Shown piece after piece: positions 1 through 8,070 of a stretch of 62,118 nucleotides of DNA. Source of the stretch: Bacteroidaceae bacterium (lineage in GTDB: Bacteria > Bacteroidota > Bacteroidia > Bacteroidales > Bacteroidaceae); NCBI GenBank assembly GCA_017466065.1, contig JAFTUV010000021.1:1-62118 (forward strand), written 5' to 3'. The notes under the pieces are model-generated. The model searched no databases. It saw only the letters and a list, made by a program, of their open reading frames with translations, and was not told the DNA's origin. The position numbers and the translations under genes are program-made. The stretch's first letter is position 1; each line of letters opens with the position of its first letter.

Positions 1-2
1 CC

Positions 3-392
3 TCAAGCGAACGGGCCGATCGGGGATATGTCTCTAGGTAACGCTTTTAAAAAAGCCGCAAACTCAAGGGAGTAGCGGGTACCTTTATAGACGGTGTCAT
101 AGCTGTTGGTGAAATACTCGTTTGTGGTATGGTCGTACCATCTGCGACGGCGCACCTTGAAGTTCACGCGCTTGTCGCGAAGTGGAAAATCACGGACTGT
201 AACAGCGTCAAGAAAGCCTTTTGACTCCAATTTGTGCCCTTTGCGCTCATCGGGAAGATTATCAAACTCATCAAGAGAAATCTCAACGTCGCTATCATTG
301 CTTATAATACTTGTTATCTTGAAGTTCTCAACAAAGCCACAGGGGAGTATCAAACGAGCCAGTTCCAACAATATTTTTTCGTCTTGCATCAT
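3..392 (-). CDS. ISAon1 family transposase N-terminal region protein
   Basis: This 129-residue protein matches the short first gene of ISAon1-type elements, which encodes the N-terminal region of the transposase; a second gene normally follows immediately and carries the catalytic part. Recognisable family features are the acidic N-terminal half, a KLESKGF block, a DFPLRDKRV block followed by the basic stretch RRRRW, and the ending TRYSLEFAAFLK. The stop lies at the window edge (3-5), so the gene is complete while the element is not. Two consecutive ATG codons lie at the start, inside a hairpin (386-409), so the exact start is uncertain by one codon. Identification rests on recalled family pattern. 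Confidence 0.75.
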   Translation of the reverse strand: MMQDEKILLELARLILPCGFVENFKITSIISNDSDVEISLDEFDNLPDERKGHKLESKGFLDAVTVRDFPLRDKRVNFKVRRRRWYDHTTNEYFTNSYDTVYKGTRYSLEFAAFLKALPRDISPIGPFA

Positions 393-409
393 ATAATATT
401 TTATGATGC
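386..409 (-). promoter_or_regulatory. Hairpin over transposase start plus -7 box
   Basis: GCATCATA (386-393) and TATGATGC (402-409) form a perfect 8-bp inverted repeat with an 8-base loop covering the transposase start codons. A minus-strand -7 box TATATTTG lies at 409-416. Hairpins over the start are a known way for insertion sequences to stop translation of transcripts that read in from outside; a transcript starting inside the hairpin would escape. The regulatory role is inferred. Confidence 0.4.
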
Positions 410-627
410 AAATATAATATTTTTATACAAGCCCCCCAACTTTTGCAGGTGAGCCCTTTTCTTTCAGCCCGCGGCAGCGTTGGGATGGGCGGATGCCAAT
501 CCCTTTCGCTGCGAATAGCGGGTGTACTTTTCTTGCCTTCCACAAAGATTCTTCTATAAATATACCGCTGCCGAACAAATAAATACAAAAAAGAGCAGCT
601 CTTTACCTTATTTATAAAAAGTTTTTC

Positions 628-635
628 TAAATTTG
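628..635 (+). promoter_or_regulatory. Bacteroidota -7 promoter box
   Basis: TAAATTTG followed by C matches the TAnnTTTG -7 element of the Bacteroidota primary sigma factor. It lies 33 bases before the amidase start at 669 and supports that start over the in-frame TTG at 633, which overlaps the box itself. Confidence 0.6.
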
Positions 636-668
636 CATCTAATACTCTTTAACACAGGTAACGCAATT

Positions 669-1424
669 ATGAAGATAACCATAATACAACAAAATATAGC
701 GTGGAAGGATGTCGAGGCCAATCTCAAAGAGATGGGGCGTTTGATAGCAAAAGCCGAAAGGGCCGACATTTACCTCTTCCCCGAAATGTGCTCCACAGGC
801 TTCTGTATGGAACCCGAAGGAGTTGCCGAGCCTGTCGATGGGCCTACGGTGCAGAAATTCACTGAATGGGCAAGAAAATATGATGCAGCAGTTGCCGGCA
901 CTGTAATGACACACGAAGGCGGTGGCGTTTATCGCAACCGAATGTATTTTGCAACCCCCGACGGCGAAGTAAAATACTACGACAAATGCCATCTGTTTGA
1001 ATACAGCGGTGAGGATCGTGTGTACACCCCCGGCGAGAAGAGTGTCGTGTGGGAGTGGCGCGGAGTGCGTGTGCGCCCTGTAATATGCTACGACATTCGT
1101 TTCCCTATATTCCTGCATAATACAGGAGAGTACGATGTTATACTCATTTCGGCCAACTTCCCCGAAAAACGTATGCTCGCTTGGGACACACTAATCCGTG
1201 CCCGTGCCATAGAAAACCAATGCTATGTGGCAGCATCGAACAGGGTGGGGGTCGACGATTATGGAACATATGTCGGCCACAGTGCCATAATAAACCCATA
1301 CGGGCAGACAATAGCCCGTTGCCGCTCGCGTTATCAAGGATGTGCCACCGCCGAGCTCGAATGGAGTATGATGGAGCGTCTGCGTCGCAACTTCCCTGTG
1401 TTGCACAAGGACAAAATGATATAA
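669..1424 (+). CDS. Nitrilase-family amidohydrolase (YafV/omega-amidase type)
   Basis: This 251-residue protein belongs to the carbon-nitrogen hydrolase superfamily, which splits C-N bonds of amides. The Glu-Lys-Cys triad is visible: E39 in FPEMCS, K106 in YDKCHLF and C140 in VICYDIRFP. Size and motifs fit the omega-amidase (YafV/NIT2) branch, which hydrolyses alpha-ketoglutaramate and related keto-acid amides left by glutamine transaminases; the exact substrate is inferred. An upstream in-frame TTG at 633 lies inside the promoter, so the ATG at 669 is preferred. iorA follows after 34 bases, probably in the same transcript, which would link the amidase to transamination of aromatic keto acids. 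Confidence 0.85.
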   Translation: MKITIIQQNIAWKDVEANLKEMGRLIAKAERADIYLFPEMCSTGFCMEPEGVAEPVDGPTVQKFTEWARKYDAAVAGTVMTHEGGGVYRNRMYFATPDGEVKYYDKCHLFEYSGEDRVYTPGEKSVVWEWRGVRVRPVICYDIRFPIFLHNTGEYDVILISANFPEKRMLAWDTLIRARAIENQCYVAASNRVGVDDYGTYVGHSAIINPYGQTIARCRSRYQGCATAELEWSMMERLRRNFPVLHKDKMI

Positions 1425-1458
1425 TGAATAAATAACTAGAAAAAAGAATAGAGATAAA

Positions 1459-3072
1459 ATGAAGAAACTACTATTAGGAGATCAGGCAATAGCCTTGGGA
1501 GCAATAAACGCCGGAATAAGCGGTGTATATGCCTATCCCGGCACTCCCTCGACCGAGATTACCGAATTCATACAGTCCTCTCCCATAGCCCGTGAGCGTG
1601 GGTTACACTCACGTTGGTGCACTAACGAAAAAACAGCGATGGAGGCCGCACTCGGCGTTTCCTATGTGGGCAAGCGCGCGTTGGTGTGTATGAAACACGT
1701 TGGCCTTAACGTTTGTGCCGACCCCTTTGTAAACTCGGCGATGACCGGTGTCAACGGCGGAGTGGTGGTGCTTGTTGCCGACGATCCCTCGATGCACTCC
1801 TCGCAGAACGAGCAAGACTCGCGATTCTATGCAAAATTTGCGATGATACCCTCGCTCGAACCCTCGAACCAGCAAGAGGCCTATGATATGATGAAATACG
1901 CATTCGACCTCTCCGAGCAGCAGGGCCTTCCCGTGCTTATGCGTGTAACCACCCGTATGGCCCACTCGCGTGCCGCCGTGGAGATTGACGAGCAGCCCCG
2001 CGAGCAGAATACATTGGCCTTCCCGCAGAAAGCAAAGGATTGGGTGTTGTTGCCCGCCAACGCGATACGCCGCAACAGCGAGGTAACCGCCCAGCAGGCA
2101 ACACTCGAAGAACTCTCCTGCGCATCGCAATATAACCAACTTATTGTGCCCGCGCAAGGCACCCGTTACAAACAAGGAGCAATAACCTGCGGCATTGCCT
2201 ACAACTATCTGATGGATGCTTTTGAGAGCAAGGTCGATTTTCCCGTGCTCAAAATAACACAATACCCCATCCCCAAGAAACTCATAAACGAGCTTGTCGC
2301 AATGTGCGACGAACTTGTAATTCTCGAAGAGGGCCAGCCCATTGTCGAGGAACTTGTGCGCGGAACACTCCCCACACCCTGCACCATAAAAGGCCGCCTC
2401 ACAGGCGAGGTTAACCGCACCGGTGAACTCACTCCCGACGGCGTTAAAGCAACCTTCGGCCTTCCCTGCAAGGTCGTCTATGCAAAGAGCGAAGTAGTGC
2501 TTCCACGTCCTCCCGCATTGTGTCAAGGATGCAGCCACCGCGATGTTTACACAGCACTCAACGATGTAATAAAAGAATATCCCGACGCAAAGGTGTTCAG
2601 CGACATTGGCTGCTACACATTGGGAGCATTGCCTCCCTTCCGCACAATATCATCGTGCGTGGATATGGGAGCCTCCATCACAATGGCAAAGGGCGCAGCC
2701 GATTCGGGCCTCTTCCCCGCCATTGCCGTTATTGGCGATTCAACCTTCACCCACTCGGGAATGACAGGCCTGCTCGATGCAATCAACAGCAATGCCAACA
2801 TAACCGTGGTAATATCGGACAACCTCACCACCGCAATGACCGGCGGGCAGGATTCAGCCGGCACCGGCCGCATAGAGTCAATCTGTTTGGGCTTAGGCGT
2901 TGACCCCCAACACCTGCGCGTAATGTTGCCCATTCCCAAGAATCACGACGAGCTGTGCAGCATCATCCGCGAGGAGATAGAATACAACGGCGTTTCGGTG
3001 ATAATCCCCCGTCGCGAATGTATACAGACAATGAACCGTAAACTCAAACAGAAAAAAGCCAACAAAGCATAA
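1459..3072 (+). CDS. iorA: Indolepyruvate ferredoxin oxidoreductase, alpha subunit
   Basis: IorA is the thiamine-diphosphate subunit of indolepyruvate:ferredoxin oxidoreductase, which interconverts aryl pyruvates and aryl-acetyl-CoA. The N-terminal pyrimidine-binding domain begins with GDQAIALGAINAGI and contains AYPGTPSTEITE. The C-terminal half carries CQGCSHRDV (C355, C358) and the TPP/Mg motif starting at G426-D427-S428 and closing about 25 residues later at NITVV. At 537 residues it lacks the C-terminal 2x[4Fe-4S] ferredoxin domain of archaeal IorA; no CxxCxxC cluster occurs at the C-terminus. This shorter form is what I recall from other Bacteroidales. iorB follows 6 bases downstream. 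Confidence 0.93.
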   Translation: MKKLLLGDQAIALGAINAGISGVYAYPGTPSTEITEFIQSSPIARERGLHSRWCTNEKTAMEAALGVSYVGKRALVCMKHVGLNVCADPFVNSAMTGVNGGVVVLVADDPSMHSSQNEQDSRFYAKFAMIPSLEPSNQQEAYDMMKYAFDLSEQQGLPVLMRVTTRMAHSRAAVEIDEQPREQNTLAFPQKAKDWVLLPANAIRRNSEVTAQQATLEELSCASQYNQLIVPAQGTRYKQGAITCGIAYNYLMDAFESKVDFPVLKITQYPIPKKLINELVAMCDELVILEEGQPIVEELVRGTLPTPCTIKGRLTGEVNRTGELTPDGVKATFGLPCKVVYAKSEVVLPRPPALCQGCSHRDVYTALNDVIKEYPDAKVFSDIGCYTLGALPPFRTISSCVDMGASITMAKGAADSGLFPAIAVIGDSTFTHSGMTGLLDAINSNANITVVISDNLTTAMTGGQDSAGTGRIESICLGLGVDPQHLRVMLPIPKNHDELCSIIREEIEYNGVSVIIPRRECIQTMNRKLKQKKANKA

Positions 3073-3078
3073 TCGATT

Positions 3079-3651
3079 ATGAAAATAGATATAATTCTGG
3101 CCGGAGTAGGAGGCCAAGGCATCCTCTCGATCGCCACCATCATAGGCGAAGCAGTAATGAACGAGGGCCTGTACATAAAACAAGCCGAAATACACGGAAT
3201 GAGCCAGCGTGGCGGCAGTGTGGAGTCGAGCCTTCGTATATCGTCGCAGCCCATCTACTGCGACCTTATAGCCGAGGGAACAGCCGATGTTATAATCTCT
3301 TTGGAGCCTATGGAGGCACTGCGTTACACCCCTTACCTCTCGCCCGACGGCTGGATAATAACATCGAACAACATCTTTGCCAATGTTCCCGACTATCCCG
3401 ATGTTGAAGTGTTGAAGAACGAGCTAGCAAAGTACCCCAACGTAATACAGATAGATGTTGAGGGCCTCGCTGCCGAAAATAATATGCGTAAGAGCGGCAA
3501 TATGATACTGCTCGGTGCCGCTTCAAAAGCATTGGGGCTCGACTATTCACTGCTCGAAAAGGCCGTCTCCACAGTATTTGCCTCCAAAGGTGCCGAGATT
3601 GTGGAAATGAACATAAAGGCCCTTGCAATAGGATTGGAAAATGCAAAATAA
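3079..3651 (+). CDS. iorB: Indolepyruvate ferredoxin oxidoreductase, beta subunit
   Basis: This 190-residue protein is the gamma/beta-type partner of IorA (pyruvate-ferredoxin oxidoreductase gamma domain). It opens with the Rossmann-like GVGGQGILS motif at about residues 9-17 and contains the family block HGMSQRGGSV. With IorA it oxidatively decarboxylates aryl pyruvates to aryl-acetyl-CoA, or runs in reverse to make aromatic amino acids from imported aryl acids. The likely CoA-ligase (paaK) and ACT partners are 11 kb away at 14534-16289. Confidence 0.92.
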   Translation: MKIDIILAGVGGQGILSIATIIGEAVMNEGLYIKQAEIHGMSQRGGSVESSLRISSQPIYCDLIAEGTADVIISLEPMEALRYTPYLSPDGWIITSNNIFANVPDYPDVEVLKNELAKYPNVIQIDVEGLAAENNMRKSGNMILLGAASKALGLDYSLLEKAVSTVFASKGAEIVEMNIKALAIGLENAK

Positions 3652-3664
3652 TATTTCCCGTTTT

Positions 3665-3695
3665 TTTGCGTTTTTAAATTAAAAGAGTACATTTG
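3665..3695 (+). promoter_or_regulatory. Promoter of the phosphotransferase gene
   Basis: A TTTG -33 box (3665-3668) and a TACATTTG -7 box (3688-3695) are separated by 19 bases, the canonical Bacteroidota spacing. Transcription would start near 3702, about 26 bases before the ATG at 3728. Confidence 0.65.
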
Positions 3696-3727
3696 AAAAA
3701 AAATAACTAACCTAAACAGATACTCCA

Positions 3728-4798
3728 ATGAACACAATTGTTTCTCAATTCAACATTCAAGGTAATGTTGTCGAAGTAGCCCCCTTGGGCAATGGTCTCA
3801 TCAACACCACCTATCGTGTAAAGACCGAAGGCAATGCACCCGACTATGTATTGCAGCACGTTAACAACGCAATCTTTCCCGATGTGGATATGCTTATGAA
3901 CAACATCGTGGCAGTAACCAACCACATCCACGGAAAGCTCGAAGCAGCAGGTACCGACGACATCAGCCGCAAGGTGCTTAAATTCGTTCCCGCAAAGGAT
4001 GGTAAATACTACTATTTCGATGGCGAAAAGTACTGGCGTGTAATGGAATTCATCCCCGAAACAGAGTCGATGACAGCCGTTACCCCCGAAACATCATACA
4101 TCGTAGGCGAAACATTCGGTAACTTCCAAGCTATGCTTGCCGACATTCCCGTTCAGCTGGGCGAAACAATCAAGGACTTCCACAATATGGAATTCCGTTT
4201 GCAGCAGTTGCGCGAGGCAGTTGCCGAGAACAAAGCCGGTCGCTTGGCCGAGGTTCAGTGGTTGGTAGATGAGCTCGAAAAACGTGCCGAGGAGATGTGT
4301 AAAGGCGAGCGCCTCTACCGTGAGGGCAAGCTCCCCAAACGCATCTGTCACTGCGACACAAAAGTCGACAACATTCTCTTCGACAAGGACGGTAACGTAC
4401 TTTGCGTAATCGACCTCGATACTGTGATGCCCAACTTCATATTCTCCGACTTTGGCGACTATCTCCGTTCGGCAGCCAACACAGGTAAAGAGGACGACAA
4501 AGACCTCGATAATGTAAACTTCAATATGGAGATTTTCAAATCTTTTGCGAAGGGTTACCTAAAATCGGCAGCATCGTTCATTACACCACTTGAAGTAGAG
4601 AACCTGCCCTATGCAGCGGCTCTCTTCCCCTATATGCAGACAGTGCGCTTCCTTGCCGACTACATCAACGGCGATACATACTACAAGACACAGTATCCCG
4701 AGCACAACCTCGTTCGTTCAAAAGCACAGTTCAAACTGTTGCAGAGCGTTGAGGCAGCGCAGTCCGAAATGCAGGCGTTCATCGCTTCGCTTCTGTAA
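3728..4798 (+). CDS. Aminoglycoside phosphotransferase-family kinase (NahK-like)
   Basis: This 356-residue cytoplasmic kinase has the choline/aminoglycoside phosphotransferase fold. The catalytic loop HCDTKVDN (H208, D210, N215) and the metal-binding IDLDT (D229, D231) are intact, as is the N-terminal nucleotide loop LGNGLINTTY. Length and the C-terminal helical half resemble N-acetylhexosamine 1-kinases (NahK), which phosphorylate GlcNAc or GalNAc at C1; many Bacteroidales carry such genes with unproven substrates. It has its own promoter and a hairpin terminator at 4830-4860, so it appears monocistronic. Choice of sugar over another small-molecule hydroxyl is inference. Confidence 0.8.
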   Translation: MNTIVSQFNIQGNVVEVAPLGNGLINTTYRVKTEGNAPDYVLQHVNNAIFPDVDMLMNNIVAVTNHIHGKLEAAGTDDISRKVLKFVPAKDGKYYYFDGEKYWRVMEFIPETESMTAVTPETSYIVGETFGNFQAMLADIPVQLGETIKDFHNMEFRLQQLREAVAENKAGRLAEVQWLVDELEKRAEEMCKGERLYREGKLPKRICHCDTKVDNILFDKDGNVLCVIDLDTVMPNFIFSDFGDYLRSAANTGKEDDKDLDNVNFNMEIFKSFAKGYLKSAASFITPLEVENLPYAAALFPYMQTVRFLADYINGDTYYKTQYPEHNLVRSKAQFKLLQSVEAAQSEMQAFIASLL

Positions 4799-4829
4799 GT
4801 TGGTGAGTAAGACATCTTAAAAATGATTA

Positions 4830-4866
4830 GAGGGTGAAACTCCGTTAGGAATTCACCCTCTTCTTT
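4830..4866 (+). terminator. Rho-independent terminator
   Basis: GAGGGTGAA (4830-4838) pairs with TTCACCCTC (4852-4860), followed by the T-rich tract TTCTTTTG. It ends the phosphotransferase transcript; the convergent gene at 4894 lies just beyond it. Confidence 0.75.
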
Positions 4867-4893
4867 TGTCTGCCGGTAGTAGAAGTGTGTTTC

Positions 4894-5352
4894 TTACTCC
4901 CCCACAAGATCCTTGTAGGCAGGAATTTCCCTTAAAAAAGAGTATCGGTTATTCTCATAATCCATCTTGCAACAGAAATGTTGCAGCCCATTGCTCACGA
5001 TAAGAAAATCCACTCTCAGCACAAGGTTGTAACGCGCAATCTGTGCAAACACCTTCTCGTCAATCTTCACCGAGGGAGCCTTATACTCCACAATAGCCCT
5101 CGGGCGCAGCGCCTTGTCATAGACCACAGTGTCGCAACGGCGTTTCATCCCATTGAGCGAGATTGCAACCTCGTTGGCCGTGAGCGTAGTAGGGTAGCCC
5201 TTATGCTCAATGAGCAGATTTACAAAATGCTGCCGCACCCACTCCTCGGGAGTAAGTGCCACATAACACCGGCGCAGGCGGTCGAAAATCTCCTTTTTCC
5301 CCTCTGCGTCGCGCATTTTTACTTCGTAACGTGGCAGATTTAACGATAACAT
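4894..5352 (-). CDS. Type I restriction R-protein N-terminal domain-like (HSDR_N_2)
   Basis: This 152-residue protein carries only the HsdR N-terminal nuclease-type fold: a helical start (PEEWVRQHFVNLLIEHKGYP), then RCDTVVYD and IVEYKAPS, which match the D...ExK core of PD-(D/E)xK nucleases, then a hydrophobic strand DFLIVSNG. No helicase motor or HsdM/HsdS partner is nearby, so it is not a restriction system. Such orphan HSDR_N proteins are common next to holA in Bacteroidales, and their role is unknown. The ATG at 5352 is chosen because the -7 box TATCTTTG lies just upstream (5371-5378); a longer frame would run into the divergent promoter. Confidence 0.75.
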   Translation of the reverse strand: MLSLNLPRYEVKMRDAEGKKEIFDRLRRCYVALTPEEWVRQHFVNLLIEHKGYPTTLTANEVAISLNGMKRRCDTVVYDKALRPRAIVEYKAPSVKIDEKVFAQIARYNLVLRVDFLIVSNGLQHFCCKMDYENNRYSFLREIPAYKDLVGE

Positions 5353-5356
5353 ATTG

Positions 5357-5378
5357 TATATTTGCAATAGCAAAGATA
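5357..5378. promoter_or_regulatory. Overlapping divergent promoters (holA / HSDR_N gene)
   Basis: A plus-strand -7 box TATATTTG (5357-5364) for holA and a minus-strand -7 box TATCTTTG (5371-5378) for the HSDR_N gene lie back to back within 22 bases. The two polymerases would compete for the same DNA, so the genes may be reciprocally expressed. Boxes are seen directly; competition is inferred. Confidence 0.55.
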
Positions 5379-5393
5379 CTCCAAAAGCGCAAT

Positions 5394-6407
5394 ATGGCAA
5401 AATATACCTACGAATCAATTATAACAGAGCTGAAAAGCGGCAAATACCGCCCCGTCTACTATCTTATGGGCGAGGAGGGTTATTTTACCGACCGAATAAC
5501 CGACTACATAGCCACCCACGCACTCACCGAGGACGAGCAGGGCTTCAATCAGGCAGTGTATTATGGGCTCGACAGCAATATCGACGACATTATAACCGCC
5601 GCCAAACGTTTCCCTATGATGGCCTCCCGTCAGGTGATTATAGTGCGTGAGGCGCAGATGTTGAAAAATATCGACAACCTCATATACTATCTGCAAGCCC
5701 CGGTTGAGAGCACAGTGCTTGTATTTGCCCACAAGAACGGCTCGCTCGACAAACGCAAGAAGGTGGCCGCCGAGCTTGAACGCTCGTGTGTAACGCTCGA
5801 CAGCAAGAAGTTGCGCACCGAGCAGCTGCCCTCCTTTGTCAATGGCTATCTGCGCGAGAAAGGCCTCACGGCCGATAATAAATCGGTGATGATGATATGT
5901 GAGTCGATAGGTTCCGACCTTTGTCGCCTCGCAAGCGAGATTGATAAACTTGCCATTGCTCTGCCTGCCGGCACGGTGGCAATCTCTCCCGAACTTGTCG
6001 AAGAACACATAGGCATCAGCAAGGAGTTCAATAACTTCGAATTGCAGAATGCGATAGTGAACAAGGATATATACAAGGCCAACAAGATTATAAAATACTT
6101 TGCCGAAAATCCCAAGAAAAATCCCATACAGATGACGCTTGCCCTGCTCTTCGGCTTCTTCTCGAATGTGATGATGGCCTATTATGCCCCCGAAAAGAGC
6201 GAGCGTGGCATTGCTGCCTTTCTGGGGTTGAAGAGCACTTGGGGAGTGGGCGACTACATAAAAGCAATGAAAAACTATCGTGCAGTGCACGTGATGGAGG
6301 TTCTGCACCTCATACGCCTTGCCGACGCACAATCCAAAGGTGCCGAGGGGGCTGCCATTCCCGATGGTGAAATAATGCGCGAACTGCTATACAAGATACT
6401 TCATTAA
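5394..6407 (+). CDS. holA: DNA polymerase III delta subunit
   Basis: HolA is the clamp-opening subunit of the DNA polymerase III clamp loader. The 337-residue protein shows the family start (MAKYTYESII, then RPVYYLMGEEGYFTDRI), the degenerate AAA+ core around PMMASRQVIIVREAQML, and the C-terminal collar helices (NPIQMTLALLFGFFSNVM). The ATG at 5394 is chosen because it lies 30 bases after the -7 box at 5357-5364 and fits family length; an extended in-frame start at 5256 would lie upstream of the promoter. The terminator at 6424-6452 follows directly. Confidence 0.93.
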   Translation: MAKYTYESIITELKSGKYRPVYYLMGEEGYFTDRITDYIATHALTEDEQGFNQAVYYGLDSNIDDIITAAKRFPMMASRQVIIVREAQMLKNIDNLIYYLQAPVESTVLVFAHKNGSLDKRKKVAAELERSCVTLDSKKLRTEQLPSFVNGYLREKGLTADNKSVMMICESIGSDLCRLASEIDKLAIALPAGTVAISPELVEEHIGISKEFNNFELQNAIVNKDIYKANKIIKYFAENPKKNPIQMTLALLFGFFSNVMMAYYAPEKSERGIAAFLGLKSTWGVGDYIKAMKNYRAVHVMEVLHLIRLADAQSKGAEGAAIPDGEIMRELLYKILH

Positions 6408-6423
6408 CGTTAAATGCAATAAA

Positions 6424-6456
6424 AAATCTCCCGATGAACTATCGGGAGATTTTATT
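6424..6456. terminator. Bidirectional terminator
   Basis: ATCTCCCGAT (6426-6435) and ATCGGGAGAT (6441-6450) form a perfect 10-bp stem with a 5-base loop, flanked by A-run and T-run. It sits between the convergent ends of holA and the DUF4359-like gene and can end both transcripts. Confidence 0.85.
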
Positions 6457-6459
6457 ATA

Positions 6460-6792
6460 TTATTTCTGTTTCTTTCCTGTTAACGCCTCCTTGTCGAGCA
6501 GATAGGCTTTGCCCAGAATTCCGAATGTAATCTTCTTGTCTTTTGATGTTTCGGGCCTTCCAATGCTGAAAATAAAATAGTTATCCACATTTATTGCATC
6601 CTCGACGGCTCCCTTTAAAAGTTTTATGGCAGCAGCCTCTGCGATACTGTTCTTTTTGCCATCCTTTTTTGCATCGGCATTCTTGAATACTGTCAGAATA
6701 GCATCGGCGTGAGCCTCTTTCCCGGGGCAGGTGGCAACCAAGGTACCCGCTATTACCGCCACGGCAAGCAGTGTAAATAGTAATTTTTTCAT
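6460..6792 (-). CDS. Small exported DUF4359-like protein
   Basis: This 110-residue protein has a signal peptide (basic MKK, hydrophobic core LLFTLLAVAVIAG) followed by the block ATCPGKEAHADAI, where CP-KEAH is typical of DUF4359 proteins. The mature part is lysine-rich, with a DNYFIFSIGR strand and a GILGKAYLL strand. It is probably exported to the periplasm or anchored by its hydrophobic N-terminus. It is the last gene of a minus-strand operon, 5 bases after the metallo-beta-lactamase gene. Function is unknown. Confidence 0.7.
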   Translation of the reverse strand: MKKLLFTLLAVAVIAGTLVATCPGKEAHADAILTVFKNADAKKDGKKNSIAEAAAIKLLKGAVEDAINVDNYFIFSIGRPETSKDKKITFGILGKAYLLDKEALTGKKQK

Positions 6793-6797
6793 AACTT

Positions 6798-7436
6798 TTA
6801 TCTTATGTACATATTATAATCCTTCTCGTATCCTATGGTTGTACTCTCACTATGCCCGGGGTAAACAACAGTGTCGTCGGGCAGTGTGAAAAGCCTCTCC
6901 TTTATGCAGTTTATGAGCGTTTGATGGTCGCTGTCGGGAAAGTCGGTGCGTCCGATACTGTTCCTGAACAATGCATCGCCGGTGAACACCATCTTGTGCT
7001 CGGGAATATAATAGGCAAGGCTGCCGGGCGAGTGTCCCGGGACAGCAATAGCCTTCACGCATTGGTTGCCGAAAGTGATTGTGTCACCATCCTGCAACAC
7101 ACGCTCGGGGCGTGAAATATATTCGGTGTATCTGAACCCGAAGCGTGCCACACGCTCCGCAATATTCTCCACCCAAGGCCAATCGCCATCGTTGGCCTCA
7201 TATTTAACACCGAAGGCCTCCTCCACAAATGCGTTGCCGAATATGTGGTCGAAGTGAAGGTGTGTGTTAAGATAATGTTTCACCACCAATCCATTGTCGG
7301 CGATAAAACCTTTCAGTTCCTCTCTTTCTCCTTCGAACAACGCACCGCAGTCTATGAGCAGTGCCTCCTTCGTGTCGTCCCATAAAAGGTAACAATTAAC
7401 CTCTATGGGGTTGAATATAAATCTCTTAATCTGCAT
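6798..7436 (-). CDS. MBL-fold metallohydrolase (glyoxalase II-like)
   Basis: This 212-residue hydrolase carries the metallo-beta-lactamase zinc motif THLHFDH (H59, H61, D63, H64), a second ligand set in AVPGHSPGS and GDALF, and a final histidine in YPGHSEST. Order and length match the glyoxalase II-like/YcbL group that hydrolyses thioesters such as S-lactoylglutathione; since Bacteroidales generally lack glutathione, another thiol ester is likely. The start at 7436 (MQIKRFIFNP) is chosen over an in-frame start at 7466 because the longer form would overlap the end of rsmG; with the chosen start the gap is 7 bases. Confidence 0.85.
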   Translation of the reverse strand: MQIKRFIFNPIEVNCYLLWDDTKEALLIDCGALFEGEREELKGFIADNGLVVKHYLNTHLHFDHIFGNAFVEEAFGVKYEANDGDWPWVENIAERVARFGFRYTEYISRPERVLQDGDTITFGNQCVKAIAVPGHSPGSLAYYIPEHKMVFTGDALFRNSIGRTDFPDSDHQTLINCIKERLFTLPDDTVVYPGHSESTTIGYEKDYNMYIR

Positions 7437-7443
7437 AGTTTCT

Positions 7444-8067
7444 TTAACCGATGGGAACGTAAACAACTTTTTTGTCTTTGAAGAACTCCTCGTCGAAGAA
7501 TGTGGAAAGTTCGGTTATCTCCACGAACTTCCTGAACGGCTGTATCTCTCCCTCAATGTTACCGCCTTTGAGGCATATAACACCGTTGGGCAGTGAATTT
7601 ATCTGCTCTTTGGCAATATTCTTGCTACAAATTTTTATAAGCTCGGGCAACTGCATTACAGCGCGGCTCACCACAAAATGGAACTTCTCCTTAATATCCT
7701 GCACACGGCTGTGACTGCCCCTCACATTGGTGAGCCCTATGGCTTTTGCAATCTCGGTAGCCACGCGCACCTTCTTCCCTATGCTGTCGATAAGGTGAAA
7801 ATCAGTTTCGGGGAACATTATCGCAAGCGGAATTCCCGGGAGTCCTCCGCCGCACCCGAAGTCCATCACCGTAGTACCGGGGCGGAACTGTATGGTCTTT
7901 GCAATAGCCAACGAGTGCAGAATGTGGTGCAGATATAGATTCTCTATATCCTTGCGCGAAATTACATTTATCTTGGCATTCCACTCGAAGTATAGGTCAT
8001 ACAACGCAGCAAACTGCTCCTTTTGCCTCTCGGTGAGCGAGGGAAAATATTTAAGTATCTTTTCCAT
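7444..8067 (-). CDS. rsmG: 16S rRNA (guanine527-N7)-methyltransferase RsmG
   Basis: RsmG (GidB) methylates G527 of 16S rRNA using S-adenosylmethionine. The 207-residue protein has the helical N-terminal part with WNAKINVISRKD, the SAM-binding loop DFGCGGGLPGIPLA, the acidic end of strand 2 (FHLIDSIGKK) and FHFVVSRAV, all typical. It lies in a tight minus-strand operon, 3 bases after the lipoprotein gene and 7 bases before the metallohydrolase. Confidence 0.95.
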   Translation of the reverse strand: MEKILKYFPSLTERQKEQFAALYDLYFEWNAKINVISRKDIENLYLHHILHSLAIAKTIQFRPGTTVMDFGCGGGLPGIPLAIMFPETDFHLIDSIGKKVRVATEIAKAIGLTNVRGSHSRVQDIKEKFHFVVSRAVMQLPELIKICSKNIAKEQINSLPNGVICLKGGNIEGEIQPFRKFVEITELSTFFDEEFFKDKKVVYVPIG

Positions 8068-8070
8068 TAT

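Larger units (their letters stand above)
1..455 (-). mobile_element. ISAon1-family insertion sequence, one end (partial)
   Basis: The window starts inside an insertion sequence. The outer end is marked by a terminal motif containing CAACTTTTGCAGGTGAGCC near 437-455, read inward on the minus strand about 60 bases before the transposase N-terminal gene. The same motif recurs at 11733-11751 without a transposase, as expected of an IS terminus. The second transposase gene should lie to the left of the window. The exact boundary and any target-site duplication cannot be fixed because the other end is missing. Confidence 0.65.

Noticed and set aside
1609..2538. 309-codon open frame antisense to iorA
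   Set aside because: Shadow of iorA; Gly/His/Cys-rich translation without family features.
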